64,000 nucleotides of DNA, taken from contig JAUIRK010000751.1 of NCBI GenBank assembly GCA_030549495.1, positions 248,001 to 312,000 on the forward strand, written 5' to 3'. Positions within the stretch are counted from its first letter, which is position 1, and each line of letters starts with the position of its first letter. Positions 33,390 to 46,625 of the stretch are shown piece after piece. Both the position numbers and the translations under genes were made by a program. A model generated the notes under the pieces. That model did no database searches. It was not told the DNA's origin and worked only from the letters and a program-made list of their open reading frames with translations. The DNA comes from Nectonema munidae (Eukaryota; Nematomorpha; Nectonematoida; Nectonematidae).

Positions 33390-36116
33390 CAGTAAACTTT
33401 GTCTAAACCGGACTCTGAATATACCGGATTTTTGTCTAAACCGGATTATTTCCAAGGTCCCAAAACACTTCTATGCTTTCCAATGTATTTTAATTCTGTG
33501 TAAAACGGACATCCTCTGTCTATACCGGACACAAAAAATAATATAAGGCTAAGGAAAAGAACAAAAATACAATTAATTGCAGCATAAACAAAAGATTTTT
33601 CAACACTTTGAATTTATGTAGTAAAAAATGATAATTAAAATTAAACAATGATGTGTATATAGACGTAAGTTCAAATTTGAACAACAATTTTATAGTTTTT
33701 TTCCTGAAATTGGATCATATCTTTTTTGCCTCCTTCTAGATCTAAATTATTGAAGCCTTGTACAATATCATTTTGATTTATACATTGTGATTCTGATGAG
33801 TTGGTGCCCCCTTTTTTTTATATATTTAAACCTGAAAAAATATTTTGCAAACGACGAATTTTTTCCTTATCATTTTTCTGCATGTGCAAAATTGAAAAAA
33901 AAAATTATTTTGATTAAGATGTCCCTATTATTTTGGTGTTGTCATTTTAAGTGTGTGATATTTATAGTATTTCAGCCTTACAATTGAACTTTTGAACATT
34001 AAAATAAGTTGATATTAATATTATTGATAAAAAATAAAAGAAAATAAATTGGATAAAATTTAAAAATTTGAGCTTTTTTATTTTAATTAATTTTTACTCA
34101 ACTGTTTATATGGCCGCTGATCGGTCCAGCTCGCGTCTAATAGTTAGATCATTTGCAGTTTATTTTTTTTGTTATTGTTATTGTTGAAATATGATGTGAA
34201 TAATTTAAATGTTAATTTTTTTGTTTTTTCATTTGTTTTTGTTCAATTCTGTTTCCTTTTTCAATCTTTGAACTCAAGTTTAATTTTATTTTAAGATCAT
34301 TTGATCCTTGAATCAAATTTTTTTTCTAAATGAACCAACCAAAAAATAAACGCATTCGCCGTGAACTTAATCTGAAGTCAAAAATTCAAATAATCAATGA
34401 ATATCAAACAAAACCACAGCCTTCGCAAAAGATGCTCAGCCAAAAATATGGTGTTGCAACCAGTGCGATTTCTGATATTTAAAAAAAACTCAATTTTATT
34501 TGCAGCAATACAATAATAATGCTAGCATAACAAAGAAAAGATTTGAAAACAATTGTAAATTTGAAAATTCAACACCTTGATTTGGGAATGGTTTCAGCAT
34601 GCTAGAGCCAAAAATTTTCCTCTTTCTGGTTCGATTGTCCAATCAAAAGCTGCAGAATTTGCTAAAAAAATCTGGGTTTTGAGGATTTCAAAGCATCTTA
34701 AGGGTGGTTGACTTCTTGGAAATCAAGGTTTTCGTTAGTCTTATGCTCTATACGGTGAAAAAAGTAATGTTGACTGTTCAATAGTTGAAGATTGTTTTTG
34801 TCGTTTGAAGGATATAACACAGGGTTTCGAGCTGTCTAACATTTTTAATTGCGATGAGACGGTGCTATATTTTCGGGCCATACCTGAAAAAACTCTGGCT
34901 GTTAAGCATCAATCAAAAAGCGGTGTGAAAGTATCCAAAGAACGAGTGACTGTTATGCTCGCTACCAGTGCTACCGGCGAAAAACTCATGCCTCTGGTCA
35001 TTGGCAAATCAAAAAATCCGCGATGTTTCAAAGGAGTCAAAACCGATAGTTTACCTGTAACGTATGCAGCTAATAGTAATGCTTGGATGACATTAAAAAT
35101 TTTTTCTTTTTGGATTCAATAAGTAGACAGAAAAATGATAAGGGAAAAAAGAAAAATTCTCGTGTTGTTGGATAATGCTACATTTCATTAACCAGATATT
35201 GTTCTAAAGAACATTTCACTCAAGTTTTTCCCTTTAAACACTACAAGCTGTCTTCAGCCACTCGATTTGGGTGTGATTAGATCATTCAAAATGGGTTATA
35301 GAAAAAACCTGATGGTTCATTTGTTGACACAAATTGATGAACAACCAAGTTTGGTTCAATTAACTAAGTCAATCAATATTTTAGATTGTATAAAATGGAT
35401 TGCTTCAGCGTGGAAAAAAGTCGCCACTTCAACAATCATAAAATGCTTCAATAACAGTGGCTTCATGATGGAAGATGACTGTACAGAGGCCGAAGATGAA
35501 ACAGGTGAATTAAATGTTTCCATTGACGCGCTTGTTGCCTGTTTTGGTGAATCAAGGATGACAACCAACGAGTTTATAGACATTGACAATATTTCGGCGA
35601 CAGAAGATCCTTCTGATTTCGAAGCAGCATTATTGAATTAGGAAGTCCATGAATCTGAATCCATCGATGGACAAAGCGATGATGGCGAACAAGTGACTTA
35701 AATCAACACGAAACTTTCTTGGTTTGAAGTAGCCCAAATGCTCAAAAAACTGAGTGACTTTGCATACCAACAAGATCCAACAATGCAAAGAGAAGTCGAA
35801 AGCCTCATCCTCAAAAAGAATTTGGCTATTACAAAAAATGTTATGAAATTCAAACAAACTTATTATATTATATTAATTAATTATATAATATAAATTAATT
35901 ATAAATTATATTAATGTGACTAAAAAAAATAAATTTTCGAAAATATTTTTATGATTCTATTTAAACATCAAAGTTACAATATATGATTTGAATGAGTCAT
36001 GGTATTAAAAAATGGGTGAAAAATTGTAAAAAACATAACTCTCAATAAACCGAATCTCTGTCTAAACCGGATTTTTTTTCGGGTCCCGAGTGCATCCGGT
36101 GTATAAAGAGTTGACG
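33390..36116 (+). mobile_element. Tigger/pogo-type DNA transposon, decayed
   Basis: The left end CAGTAAACTTTGTCTAAACC and the inverted right end (near 36090-36116) share a degenerate inverted repeat, best at the inner ACCGGA. A motif near GTCTAAACCGGA recurs about five times in the left 160 bp and again near the right end (36050-36070). The enclosed transposase is a pogo/CENP-B type. The element is about 2.7 kb. TA flanks are not preserved on the left. Confidence 0.8.
34330..35860 (+). pseudogene. Tigger/pogo transposase (CENP-B-like), decayed
   Basis: ATG 34330 begins MNQPKNKRIRRELNLKSK and a psq-type helix-turn-helix (SQKMLSQKYGVATSAISDI), ended by a TAA. A second DNA-binding part follows (WEWFQHARAKNFPLSGSI, about 34585). 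The catalytic domain has NCDETVLYFRAIPEKTLA (about 34850), LLDNATFH (about 35163) with the second Asp, FPLNTTSCLQPLDLGVI-like sequence, and a late ILDCIKWIASAWKKV block (about 35380) carrying the likely third Asp. An acidic tail runs to about 35640. At least four stops or shifts break it. Related genes include the host TIGD and CENPB families. Confidence 0.88.
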
Positions 36117-37267
36117 TATTACAAAGCATTATTCCTAATTTAAACCTGTATTATTGATCAAAAAAGATAAATTTAAGAAATTTTTTTAATTTTTATCAAT
36201 TTTTTGTAAAGATGAAAAATTTTTGTTCTCTATCTATTTTCATCAACTTTTTGATAATGAAGTGCCAAACATCTGACATGCGCATTGCATGCAAGTGCCA
36301 ACACCGTAACACAAATTTTAGAGTATATACTAGAGTGGCCTTTAAGTATAAACTAAAAATTAATCATTAATTTAGTTGCTCCCATAATTTAATTATGTTT
36401 ATACGTCTAAAACAAATTAATTTTGAAAATTTGTGCTATTTTTAGAAAACCTAAGGCGACCTCAGAGAAGAAAAGGAATAACAGAATTTTTGGAATTGAA
36501 AAAATGTATCTTTACAAAAAATTATCTGAGATAACTTTAAGAGTCTCCTCCTCTAAATTAGGCATGGAAAAGAGGTTAATTTTGACATATCATGATCTGT
36601 ACTGCTAAACATACAACTCATTTCAAGAAATAGACATTTGCAACATCACATCAAAAATAACAGGTTCAATTTTGCTAACATTCATAATTTCGTATCGTTA
36701 AAATTATTTTGTTTAGAGGCATTTTTAATTGAAATGTTATAATAAAAAAACCGCTAACCTCAAATAGATTTTAAAAAACATTTATCGATCTGACTTTATT
36801 TTTTGCTTATAGAGATGTGCGTGCCATTGTGAATTGATTCTCTATCCACACTTGACACGTGTGACTGACATAAGTTGCCGAACTATCTTCTAATAGATGC
36901 CACTTGGATAGCGGAGGCGTTGCGAGCTGTTGTTTGCTCAAATTTTTTGACTAGATCGCATTCTTTACTTTTTTAATAACTTTTTATAATTTTTATCCGC
37001 CTTTTATTAATTCGTATTAATACCTGGTTGATAGGAAAAGCATGTTAAATAAAAAAATATTTGAAAACGCTTTGCCACACAAATAAAATATTATTTTTTG
37101 TGCCACTTTTCTGTACGAACTAGTGATAAGATAAAAATAGGATACATACTTTTTAAATTTCGCTCCTAAATAATTTTGAGGAATTACAATTGAAGGAACG
37201 ATAGTCCATTTCCCTTTTTTGGGAAGATGTGCGTACTAGTTCGCTCGTAATTTGTTTTGCGTTTGTT
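36117..37267. other. Intergenic AT-rich DNA
   Basis: No gene or repeat recognised. A 61-codon frame at 36423-36608 is Lys-rich without a family. Confidence 0.45.
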
Positions 37268-37405
37268 TTAACCCATTTACGGCCAATGTTCCTATTTTGG
37301 AACATAAGTAATTTCATCTTTGTCTGCTTTTTTCAATGATTATGAATATAAATCGTCTGCGTTTTTTTAGATATCGTCTGCTTTGCTTGGCCTTAAATTG
37401 GTTAA
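37268..37405. mobile_element. TTAA-family MITE
   Basis: TTAA at both ends, CCCATTTACGGCCAATG and the inverse of CTTGGCCTTAAATTGG. Shares AACATAAGTAATTTCATC, GTCTGCTTTTTTCAATGA and ATATAAATCGTCTGCG with copies at 22763 and 57971. Confidence 0.85.
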
Positions 37406-38130
37406 TGTTACTTTAATTCTGGGATAAAGGAGCGCGCAGACGAAAATGGACGTTGCTCTTCTTTCAAAAGACGTCTGCTCTTTTAAATCACTTATCCATT
37501 CCTAAAATTTTTATTTTGAGAAGTTTTTTCATTATTTGTCAATAATTTTGATATAACTTTTTTTCAACACAAGGTAAGATTAGATATCAATTTTTTACAC
37601 ATATTAATTTTTTAGATATGTAAACAAAATATTTTATCATCAAGTCTGCGCTAATATTCAAAATCTCACTGTGTATATATTGTTTTTTATTCCACGCTTT
37701 CAAGCTTTAATATGGAGAGAAAAAACCAAGCGGTCTATTACTATCAAAATGTAGTAAAGTTTGAAGCAAATTTTCATTTAAAAGAAAACATTTCAACTTC
37801 AATAGTCCAATTATGTTTAAAAATAAAGTAGCTTGAAACTTTACTCCATGTCTTGCTTTAACCTAACTTATTTCAAACATGTCTCTTTCGAATTTATTTA
37901 TATTGATATTAGTATCGATAAAACATTTTTAATACCTATTTACAATTAGGTTTTTTAAATTAATGATATTAAAACAAAGCGTGTAGATCCATTATATACA
38001 AATGAATTTAAAATTTGACTCTTAAACTGATCTATGTATAGTTTGAAGTAGCTTAGGTCAAATTAACGCTAATTTTTTTTCATCAAACAAAAAAATTAAC
38101 AAATAAAATTGATTTTTAAACCAATATATA
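37406..38130. other. Intergenic AT-rich DNA
   Basis: Nothing recognisable between the TTAA MITE and the ACTAGCCGG MITE. Confidence 0.4.
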
Positions 38131-38311
38131 AAAACTAGCCGGTCTTGTGGTCGTTTCTCCCTTCGCTCGAAACAGGATCATTGGTAGGGTGTTTGTTTAT
38201 GGCTCCGCTCGAAACAGGATGAGTGTTTGTTCATTGCTTCGCTCGAAACATAGGATCATTGGAAGTGTGTTGGTAAATTAAGATGGAACGACTATGGGAC
38301 CGGCTAGTTTT
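38131..38311. mobile_element. MITE with AAAACTAGCCGGTC ends and internal repeats
   Basis: Perfect 14-bp inverted ends AAAACTAGCCGGTC. Inside, a CGCTCGAAACAGGATCATTGG-like word occurs three times, with GTGTTTGTT spacers, which is GC-rich for this genome. No coding content. The superfamily is unknown. Target duplication is not evident beyond short AT-rich flanks. Confidence 0.7.
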
Positions 38312-39307
38312 AAATATAGTTAATGAAAAATCAATTTTGAAGTGAGTGGCTATTATCAATTTTTATTAGCAACTTTAATTGATTTTCATTAAAAAATAAT
38401 AGGAATATACTTGAAATATATATGTATGAAAAATTATTTTAAATATGGTTGATAAAAAAAATCCAATTTTGAAATTAGTAGCTAAATATAAATTTGATAT
38501 TCGGTCATCTGATTGGTCAATTTTATGTCAATAATTAAAGATAAAATAAAGCTGGGTTATTATAATATAGATAAGAGGAAAGAAAAAAAATCCACTAGTT
38601 TTCAAGTAAGCATTTACTTTTCGTTGCCAACAATTGATTTTTTGATTGATTTTGACCCTTAGATTAAAAATTTTCCTAGCACTGTTTTGTTCATTATATT
38701 CGAAAGTGATAAAGATAGATGAGTGCAGATAGATTTAAATACAAAAATATTTTTATAAATCTTACCTCTATATATTGGTAATAAAAAATGTTTCCATTCT
38801 TTTTAAAATTTTGGTGATTCTTTTTTCAGGTATTTACCTATTAGTTGTCATTTTTTCATAAGATGTGCTGTGTATCCTCAGCTATTTCATGTGCGCTTAC
38901 ATGCTTATGTGGAAAACTTTATGTTCAAGGTTTTCGAAAAGAGTTTCCTAATTGAAATTCAGTCATATGGTAAAATAACATTAATTGAGTTTGAGTAAAA
39001 TGATTTTTTCTCTTATTACATGTGAAGCTATTATTTATTGTATAAAATCACAAAGAAAAATTGATAGATTTATTTATATATCACTTATTTATTCACTTTA
39101 TTGAACAAAATCTTCTTATGATAACCTACCTAAAGTCATATATATATATATATATAATTCGAGCATATAATCCTTTTTTTCAATATTTCAGGCAGTTTTC
39201 CTCTTATGTAATATTTTATTTTTCACAATTCTCAAGTTTCTTTCTTTAATATAATGAAAATGATGCTGATCATTGATTTACATAATTTCCTATATTCTTA
39301 AATTCTC
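38312..39307. other. Intergenic AT-rich DNA
   Basis: No gene is supported; a (TA)n run lies at about 39139-39157. Confidence 0.45.
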
Positions 39308-39425
39308 TTAACCCGTTTACGTTCAGTATAATCAGACGATATATATTGTAAAGCAGAAGATTTGTATAAAAAGGCATTGATAAACGCAGACGATTTTATT
39401 TAAAATGTGTCACCTATAAGTGGGA
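39308..39425. mobile_element. TTAA-family MITE, reverse orientation, decayed
   Basis: Starts TTAACCCGTTTACG, then ATCAGACGATAT, AAGCAGAAGATTTGTAT and AACGCAGACGAT, the reverse-orientation words of the family, shared closely with 44652-44789. The right terminus is not clear. Confidence 0.6.
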
Positions 39426-39734
39426 AATTTTCTCTTCTCCCTTTCCATTCTTTGAGCCTGAGTAAAAGCTTAACTCTGTTCCAGCATTGGATAAGCGTTT
39501 CGCATTAATCCAAACGTTCAGCTTCGTTCCACCATTTTCACATCCATATCTCGTGTGCAATTATGGAAGATTATTTTTTCTTGGATAAAACTTAAACGAT
39601 AAAAAATAAAAAACACACCTAGACCGTTTTGGAGTAGCCATTTTTCGTAAATGATCGATATCAGTTGTGCGGCAGAATGTGTTTATCATAAACAATCCTG
39701 TTACATGCAATTATTTTTAGACATGTGTGTATAC

Positions 39735-40079
39735 TAGAGATGTATCGGATATCCTCAAAATTTTTTACATCCTCTTAACATTCTCATCCGCGTATTATTT
39801 ACATTTCATCTCCAGATCTGCAATTTTCAAGCGTTTTCCTTTTTCTATATACCTCAAAGTTTTTTTCGGAATTTTTGAATTTTCACTTTATCCAAACCTT
39901 TTATGATGAGTATTTCTTTATGATAACACATATACATTGAGACCTTTTCTCTAAATTTTTAAGAAGTAAAAACTTGCATTTGCTTAGAACAACTATTATG
40001 ATATCCGCATTCTCTAGAAAAATTAATTCTGACATCTGCATCCGCGGATACAAAAAAATTCAGATCCGACACACCTCTA
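39735..40079 (-). mobile_element. hAT-type MITE with perfect 8-bp duplication
   Basis: Ends TAGAGATGTATCGGAT and ATCCGACACACCTCTA, flanked by identical GTGTATAC at 39727-39734 and 40080-40087. The body aligns in reverse with 27559-27870, giving a two-copy family in this window. Confidence 0.88.
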
Positions 40080-40340
40080 GTGTATACTGGAACCGTGTAC
40101 GGCAGAACAAAATTTTCTAAACTCATATGCCTCCAATATTAAAACCCGTACCGATTTCTCACAGACACGGTTAAAAATTTATCTTCATCCTCCCTTTCCC
40201 GTATTGTGCAAACACTCAGAGAAGCTGCATTCGTAAAAATTCGCTCTCACCCACACCGCAACACACTCACGGCCATCAATTTGTTACATTTGTAGCATAA
40301 AATATTAAAATTCCAATGCATTTTGCTCATATGTCTAGAA

Positions 40341-41004
40341 CTGGGGTGAGCAAACTTTAAAGGCCGCATTTATGAATTTATTTCTTTAAGGGACGGCATA
40401 GCGTAGTGTAATAAGCAACATGACTTCATTTTCGTTAATTAAAGTAAATTGATTGATTCAAAAACTTTTAACCCTTTGAGGCATGGATTTTCTAACGTCT
40501 GCTTTCTTTCTCAATGAGTTTTTATATAAATTAAACAGACGATTTTTGGACACTGGTGTCCCATTGTGCCTGGAAGGGTTAAGCAAGTAAAAAATATTGA
40601 TGATCGAAATATTAGTTTTTATTTATTTAAGCATATGTAAGAAAATGTTATCTTGAAAGAAATATTTTTAATTAAAAAACGATTCTTTTAGAATTATTTC
40701 CAGATCAAAATTTATTATACACTTAAAACGATAAATATAATTTAAATGTAACTTTATTCTTCAAGAATGAAAAAAACACTAATTCTGCTATGAAAAAGTA
40801 AAAACAGGAGAAAAAAATCCACTTTAGTCAAAATACTTTCAACCAATCAATTGTCGTGTAGTATGAATATCTCTCATTTTTAATTGATCTATTTGTTGGC
40901 ATCAATGATAGCAAACTCTTAAATAACTATAGATTGTAACTTTATTTCAAGATATAACATTAACAGGGCTCATTTAGCCCGCTGGCGGTAGTTTACCACA
41001 TCTG
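40341..41004. mobile_element. hAT-type MITE carrying a nested TTAA MITE
   Basis: Left CTGGGGTGAGCAAACTTTAA and right inverse CAGATGTGGTAAACTACC are typical hAT ends. Flanks GTCTAGAA and GTGTAGAG match at 6 of 8 positions. A TTAA MITE (40468-40582) sits inside, so it inserted later. The right arm has GGGCTCATTTAGCCCGCTGG, usual for this hAT group. Confidence 0.78.
40468..40582. mobile_element. TTAA-family MITE, short subfamily, nested
   Basis: TTAA flanks and ends CCCTTTGAGGCATGG / inverse of CCTGGAAGGG. Shorter (115 bp) than other copies. It still has ACGTCTGCTTTC and CAGACGAT. Nested in the hAT MITE at 40341-41004. Confidence 0.8.
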
Positions 41005-41012
41005 GTGTAGAG

Positions 41013-44000
41013 GTTAAAAATTAAGTATTTTTGTTTTATTCAAATTTTGCTGCAAATAAAAACCAGAATAAAGTTTGCTTTAAAAATCATATGTAGTGCT
41101 GGCTTGTCTTGATATTGGTTTCTGTTGTTTGACAGGTCAAAATTTAGAGAAATTTTTTTTTGAAAAAAACAGCATCAGAAATTTTTGTTTATAAAAATGT
41201 TGACAATTAAAAAAAGATTATACCTGAAAGTGTGGGGAAAACCAAATACAGAAAAATTCATTTTGAGATATCAACATTGAAATACACGCTTATTTATTGT
41301 TAAGTAAGAGTTCACAGTAAATTCGGATCTAATTTTTTTAGTATTGACAATAAAATAAAGATAGGTATATCTTATTATAATATCAATGTAGGCTATAATG
41401 CTAGGTATTCCAAAATATGATAGGAAGGTAAAGGAAGCAGTAGGGTTAGGGTTAATTTTACTTTAACACTAAACATATACATTATTTCATAAAGTAAGCT
41501 TGAAATCTTTTGCATCAAGATGAAGATGGAATTTGACTCTAATGGAATCTTTTATACACCATTATGATAAATAAGATATCAAAAAAAAACACTACCTCAA
41601 TTTCTATTCAATTTTCAAATTCTTATTTTTGTTGTCTTCTGAAAAAATTTCTCTATTTAACAACACGTAAACACGTTTTCATTTATTTTTTATTTATTGT
41701 TCAACAAAGACGCCAGTTCTCACCTTTGCTTCAGAAAGTTTGGGAAAAATTTTGAGTGTTAAATGTTGTAGACTAAATTTCAACAGCTCTAACAAAGTGC
41801 ATAGGAAAGCAACTTGAGTTGAAATGCACGATACAAAGCACTTTTCGTATCTATAAATTTCTCCCACTTGACGTTATGCCTTGTAACAATTTGACGCCAA
41901 TTTTTGGGGTATGTGTCGTAGTATCTCTGCTCTCCTTGTGACAAAGTGAACATAAGTAATTTCTAGTTCTAAAACAAGTAACTGAATTTTACTTATTAAA
42001 AGTAAAAGTACTAAGTTATGACTTTCCGAGGGCTGTAATCCTACTTCAGATGAATATAAGGCGAGCACAAAATTTTAGATGCTGTCAGACTAAAGTTTAG
42101 TCCTTGTTATATTGAACCTTCAGCTGAAATAACAAGTGGCATCTTCCGTATATAATTATCATCTTCTTGACACCATTTTTACTTTCAGGTGTTTTCTTGT
42201 CCCAAAGTAAAGAATTGTTACAAAATACAAAAAATTACAAAGTTTCTTTAATTAAAAAAGTTTTCACATTTTTCTATGCTAGAATTTTATCTAATGCCCT
42301 CTCAAACATATCTTAAAGCAATAACAGCCCCAAATGACTTTTCAAATACTAATTTCCGCATCATAGCACCAAAAGCAAAGTTTTCGTATCAAAATAATTG
42401 TTTATCAACTTTATGTACAAACAGCTAGGAAATAATACTTTAAAGCGAGGAAAAAAATAACAAGGAATTTTTTAACCCTTATCCATTTAAGACAAAATAT
42501 TTCTTTAAAGAAACGCAAAAGATGGCTTATTTGATTGGAATTAATGGAAATTTATAAAATCGTTGGCCTTCCATGACCTCAATTGGCATCCATGTTGTAT
42601 CTCTAACAAGATTCGTTTTCCAAACAACTGAACATGAGAATTAGATGAATTTCTTGATTAAATTTTCAACTAGTAATATTTGGAGCCAAGCGTATTTAGC
42701 TAATTTGATGACTATTAACTGACGCTCCAGTTAACGAAATTTTCAACTAACTAGAGATACAAAAGTGTAAATATTTTTTAAACCAATTTTGTTGGTTCAA
42801 ACTTTCAAAACGAAGATATACACGTTTAAATTGCACTTTTTTTAGTATCTTTGATGAAATTACAAAATAGATCATTTTAACCTTTTAAAAAAGTGGGAAT
42901 TAATTTAACGAACAAGAATATTTCTATGCTGGATCGAATTTTCAATTCGGACTTGTTAATTAAAATTATTTACAATGCCTAATATAATTTTATTTTGTTA
43001 GATACACCATGACGTATACTCAAAGGTGTGAATATGTTAGCTTTGTGATGAATTTAATTAATTTAACATGACATTACCTTTGTCACTTTCTTAAAGCAGG
43101 TCATGTGGTGACAAGCAAGGATTTATATGACTGCGTATGCTTCCCTTTTTGAGTACATTTTTGAAATAAGCTGTGAAAATGTTTTTACGCTTTCCAATTT
43201 TTGTTTTTCACTTTTTTTTGAAAGAATGCGTCTATTTCATATATTTTTTAAAAGTAAGTAACTTTTATTTATTGAAATCAAAATATTTTTGAATAAAAAT
43301 GGATGGACCTTTTTGAAAGCTTTTTTGATTGGGTTTCCAGATATCATCATTTCAATGACACAGTATAAAAGAATGTCGCTTTGTTATAGAAGAATTTTGT
43401 TTTTGCATTAAATAATTTTTCACCTCAGCAAAGAGTGAGCCAAGCCTTAAATATGTTTGAATACCTCCTTTTTACTATAAACATTTATTTTTTACTTTAA
43501 TGTATCTTTCATATATTTTATTAAAGAAAAAATGTGTCCATGACTTTTTCAAGTCCCTTATTTGTCTTAGTTGGCTGATTTAAAAATACGAAAACCGTAT
43601 TTAAGAGATGTCAATGACCTTCTTTTTTTTCTCATTAAAATGAAAATTGCTTCAGATAGTGAAATGAAAAAAGAGATCTAGCACTTTTTATGAAATGTAT
43701 GAATTTACGTTAATTTATCCAGTTGTAACTTTTCATACTTTATAGTGAAAAATAATTTTGTAACTTGGATTGTTATTCCTCAATTTACCCATCTCAATTT
43801 AATTGAATAAACCCCTTATTTTTAGAAATTGGAAATTATCTTATCTCATACTTTTATAAAAAATATTTACTTTTATTATCTCTTTTAACTTTTCATAACT
43901 ATTTCTTCTCTTCTTTTTGCTTCAGTTTAAGTGTTATACCTTTATTGATGGGACCCATCGATAATAATAGTTTACGGGAATAAACGAATGAAAAGTTTTT

Positions 44001-44651
44001 TATATCTGATTAAGTAGAAGGTAGATAAATAGGGTGTATACCATTTGCCTAGTTAATAAGTGTAAAAAATGGAATTTGTGTAGTGATAAGATTTCAAGGA
44101 GCACATGACATTTTCTTTCATGGCTGATTTTATATATATAATAATAAGCAATGCCCCTATCTAATATTTACCTACTCAACTCACTATTTCTTAAATCTAA
44201 CTAACCAGCTTAACTAATTTCTTCCCAGAAAAAGCTGTCGCAAAAGTGTCCTAAAATCAAGAAATCGTCGGCGTCTGTTAGCTAAATTTAACTTAGTAAG
44301 AAAACTAACTAACTGGCTGGTTAATTAACAAATTGTTTTTACTCTGCAATGTGCAAGCCTCCTTTTTCTCAATTATAATGAATTAAGTGAATAAATTTTT
44401 GCTTCACAAATAAATAGTACGTAGTTTTAAAGAAAAATATCATTGTTTATTATTTACCTGCCTCTATTCAATCGTTTTTCCAGATTTTAGGGATAAGGTC
44501 CTTTAAGAGTTACATTTCCATACTGATATGATAAATATTTAAGCAATCTCCTCAATGTTTCTCTTCCTTATCTTCCTTTATTGGAATAGATATTCATAAG
44601 TAAAAGATGTTGTCTTGCTTTTCACTTTGTTACTAATGTTAAAACATCATA
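41013..44651. other. Long AT-rich gene-free stretch
   Basis: No exon, transposase or repeat copy was recognised. Frames of 62-64 codons (41564-41755 +, 41874-42068 -) lack any family signature. 44170-44330 contains loose CTAACTAAC repeats. Confidence 0.45.
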
Positions 44652-44789
44652 TTTACCCGTTATCCACCAGAATAATCAGACGATATCCAATGTAAAGCAG
44701 AAGATTTGTATTAAAAAGCATTAATAAAAGCAGACGCTTCATATTTTTGTAAAGTCCACATATGTCGACTGTGGTCGATAACCGGTTAA
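44652..44789. mobile_element. TTAA-family MITE, reverse orientation
   Basis: Begins TTTACCCGTTATCCACCAG and ends GGTCGATAACCGGTTAA. Shares ATCAGACGATAT, GTAAAGCAGAAGATTTGTAT and GCAGACG with 39308-39425. Confidence 0.75.
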
Positions 44790-46480
44790 ACAAAAAAGGA
44801 ATTCTTTGTGAAAGATTTTTATACTAGATACTATTTTTTTCAAACTTACTCTCGCTCATAATAAACGCTTAGTGTGTATATTTTGAACTCTGCGAGGGAA
44901 TAATGGAATTTTAAGCTTAACTTTAACATTTTGCCAATATTTTACAAAAAAATGAAATGATGGAGTGATGTAATCTTGTAAATAATCCTATCGTTGAAAA
45001 GAGTGTGAAAGTTTCAGAAGAGTTTTTAATTTCACTACAATCAATTTATCAATCTGCCTAGCTCAGTTTCCTCTCCTTACTAAAATTTATGATTCCATGC
45101 TTTATAAATTAAATTTCTGTTCTCAAAAATAACTTGAGAAATGAAAGGCACATTGCTAAAGGTTTGCCTGCTTCGAGAACCACATCCACATCAACTAAAG
45201 AAGAAATGTCTTAAGCATAGACGTGTATGTATATAAGAAAGAAGGCTAGCTTTTGTAGTGGAGTTCACAAACAGAATTTTAATTATCATTTTTTAAGTGG
45301 TAAAAAGGAATAATGATCTACAATAATAACAATGATAAATAAATAAAAGCTTTTCCATAAGAATGCTAATCGTGTAAAAAGCTTCGATTTGTAAATTGGA
45401 TTCTCTTTAAACATCCGAATCTCACGATGCAATGAACCTACTCCTGTCAAAATGAACATGGATTAGATTGCGTCTGTACTCCATATCTCATATACCCACC
45501 CTCCTTTAAGTAAAATATCTTACATTTTTGTCGCGTAATGCATCTAATTCAATCCTAGTGTATTTCAACATAGTGTATTTAGATCAGTCAACTGGTTAAT
45601 CTTTTTGCGACGAGTCTCACACTAACTCCCCAATAAATGAAAGTAGTCCACAAATAAAATTGTATTGGAAAGGAAACAGATAATTAGTCTTTTAAAATTC
45701 TCGGCCTCTAAGATAGAATCCAAACATCCAAAAAAATATTTTTACAAAAATTGAATTTTTTAAATAATATTCATAGATAAATTAGCTCATAGACAAGTAA
45801 ATAAGAATTTTTTGATATAGTTTTTGAAAAATGAGCCACTATGTCAAAGAGTCCATTTTTTTATACTCAAATTAATTTTTCGAAATAAACTAACTATTTT
45901 TAATATTAATTATAGTAGTAATTAAAAAAAGATTTATGTAAGTTTAAGTCATTGAATGGAAATTTTCAAAACAATTTTTGTTTCGATTATAACCCAAAAA
46001 AATTTGCCATTTTGAAGAAAAGCTAAATGTTTTGCATTTTTTTCTATAGCAGCAATGTATTCCATTTTATTTTGTGTTTTGATATGATCGCATACCGGTT
46101 GATTACTTATCGTACGTAAGAAACTCAGATAGATAACTTACACAGGTTTCTGTTTCATTATCTTCTTCAAATCATTTTATAGATTCTGTTCAAAATTCAT
46201 AAAAGTAGACTCTGTGCTATGTTGACTTCATATCTAAAAGGCATCCTTTATAATTCATTCCATCTAACTAGTTTAAAAGAATATAGACGTGTGCCTGAAA
46301 CACAAGTAACATCATTCATAAAAAGAAATATCAAAATTGATTCAATGAGCTTTTTGTAGTTAAGAAGTCATATTTTACTTTTTAAAATTTTTTTAGCTCA
46401 CCAACCAAACAATGGATATACGGGGAATATTTTGTGAAATACTGATTAAAAAAAGTGAGAAAATTTTTTAAACTGAAAGG
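44790..46480. other. AT-rich gene-free stretch
   Basis: A short coding-like patch (ATG near 45140; KGTLLKVCLLREPHPHQ) has no family match or splice support. Nothing else. Confidence 0.4.
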
Positions 46481-46484
46481 TAAA

Positions 46485-46625
46485 GGTACCGTGGAGTGTT
46501 TTTATCAAGAAGGCACAAATACGCCGCTTGTATCGAACTATGAGAAAGTAGGCTTGATGCGGGATCGAATCCAAGAACTTAGGTTATCGAAACTCAGTAC
46601 CCAACCAACCTTACTCACGCCCACT
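46485..46625 (-). repeat. tRNA-derived SINE-like repeat, copy 1
   Basis: On the minus strand GGATTCGATCCCGC is a B-box relative, preceded by GGCGTGAGTAAGGTTGG. It aligns with 47405-47545 over about 130 bp, for example TTGTATCGAACTATGAGAAA against TTGTATCCAAACTACGAGAA. Confidence 0.6.

Noticed and set aside
35870-35925. AT-rich palindrome as an origin or regulatory site
   Set aside because: Only A and T with TTAATTAATTATATAATAT words; expected in this composition and without any supporting context.
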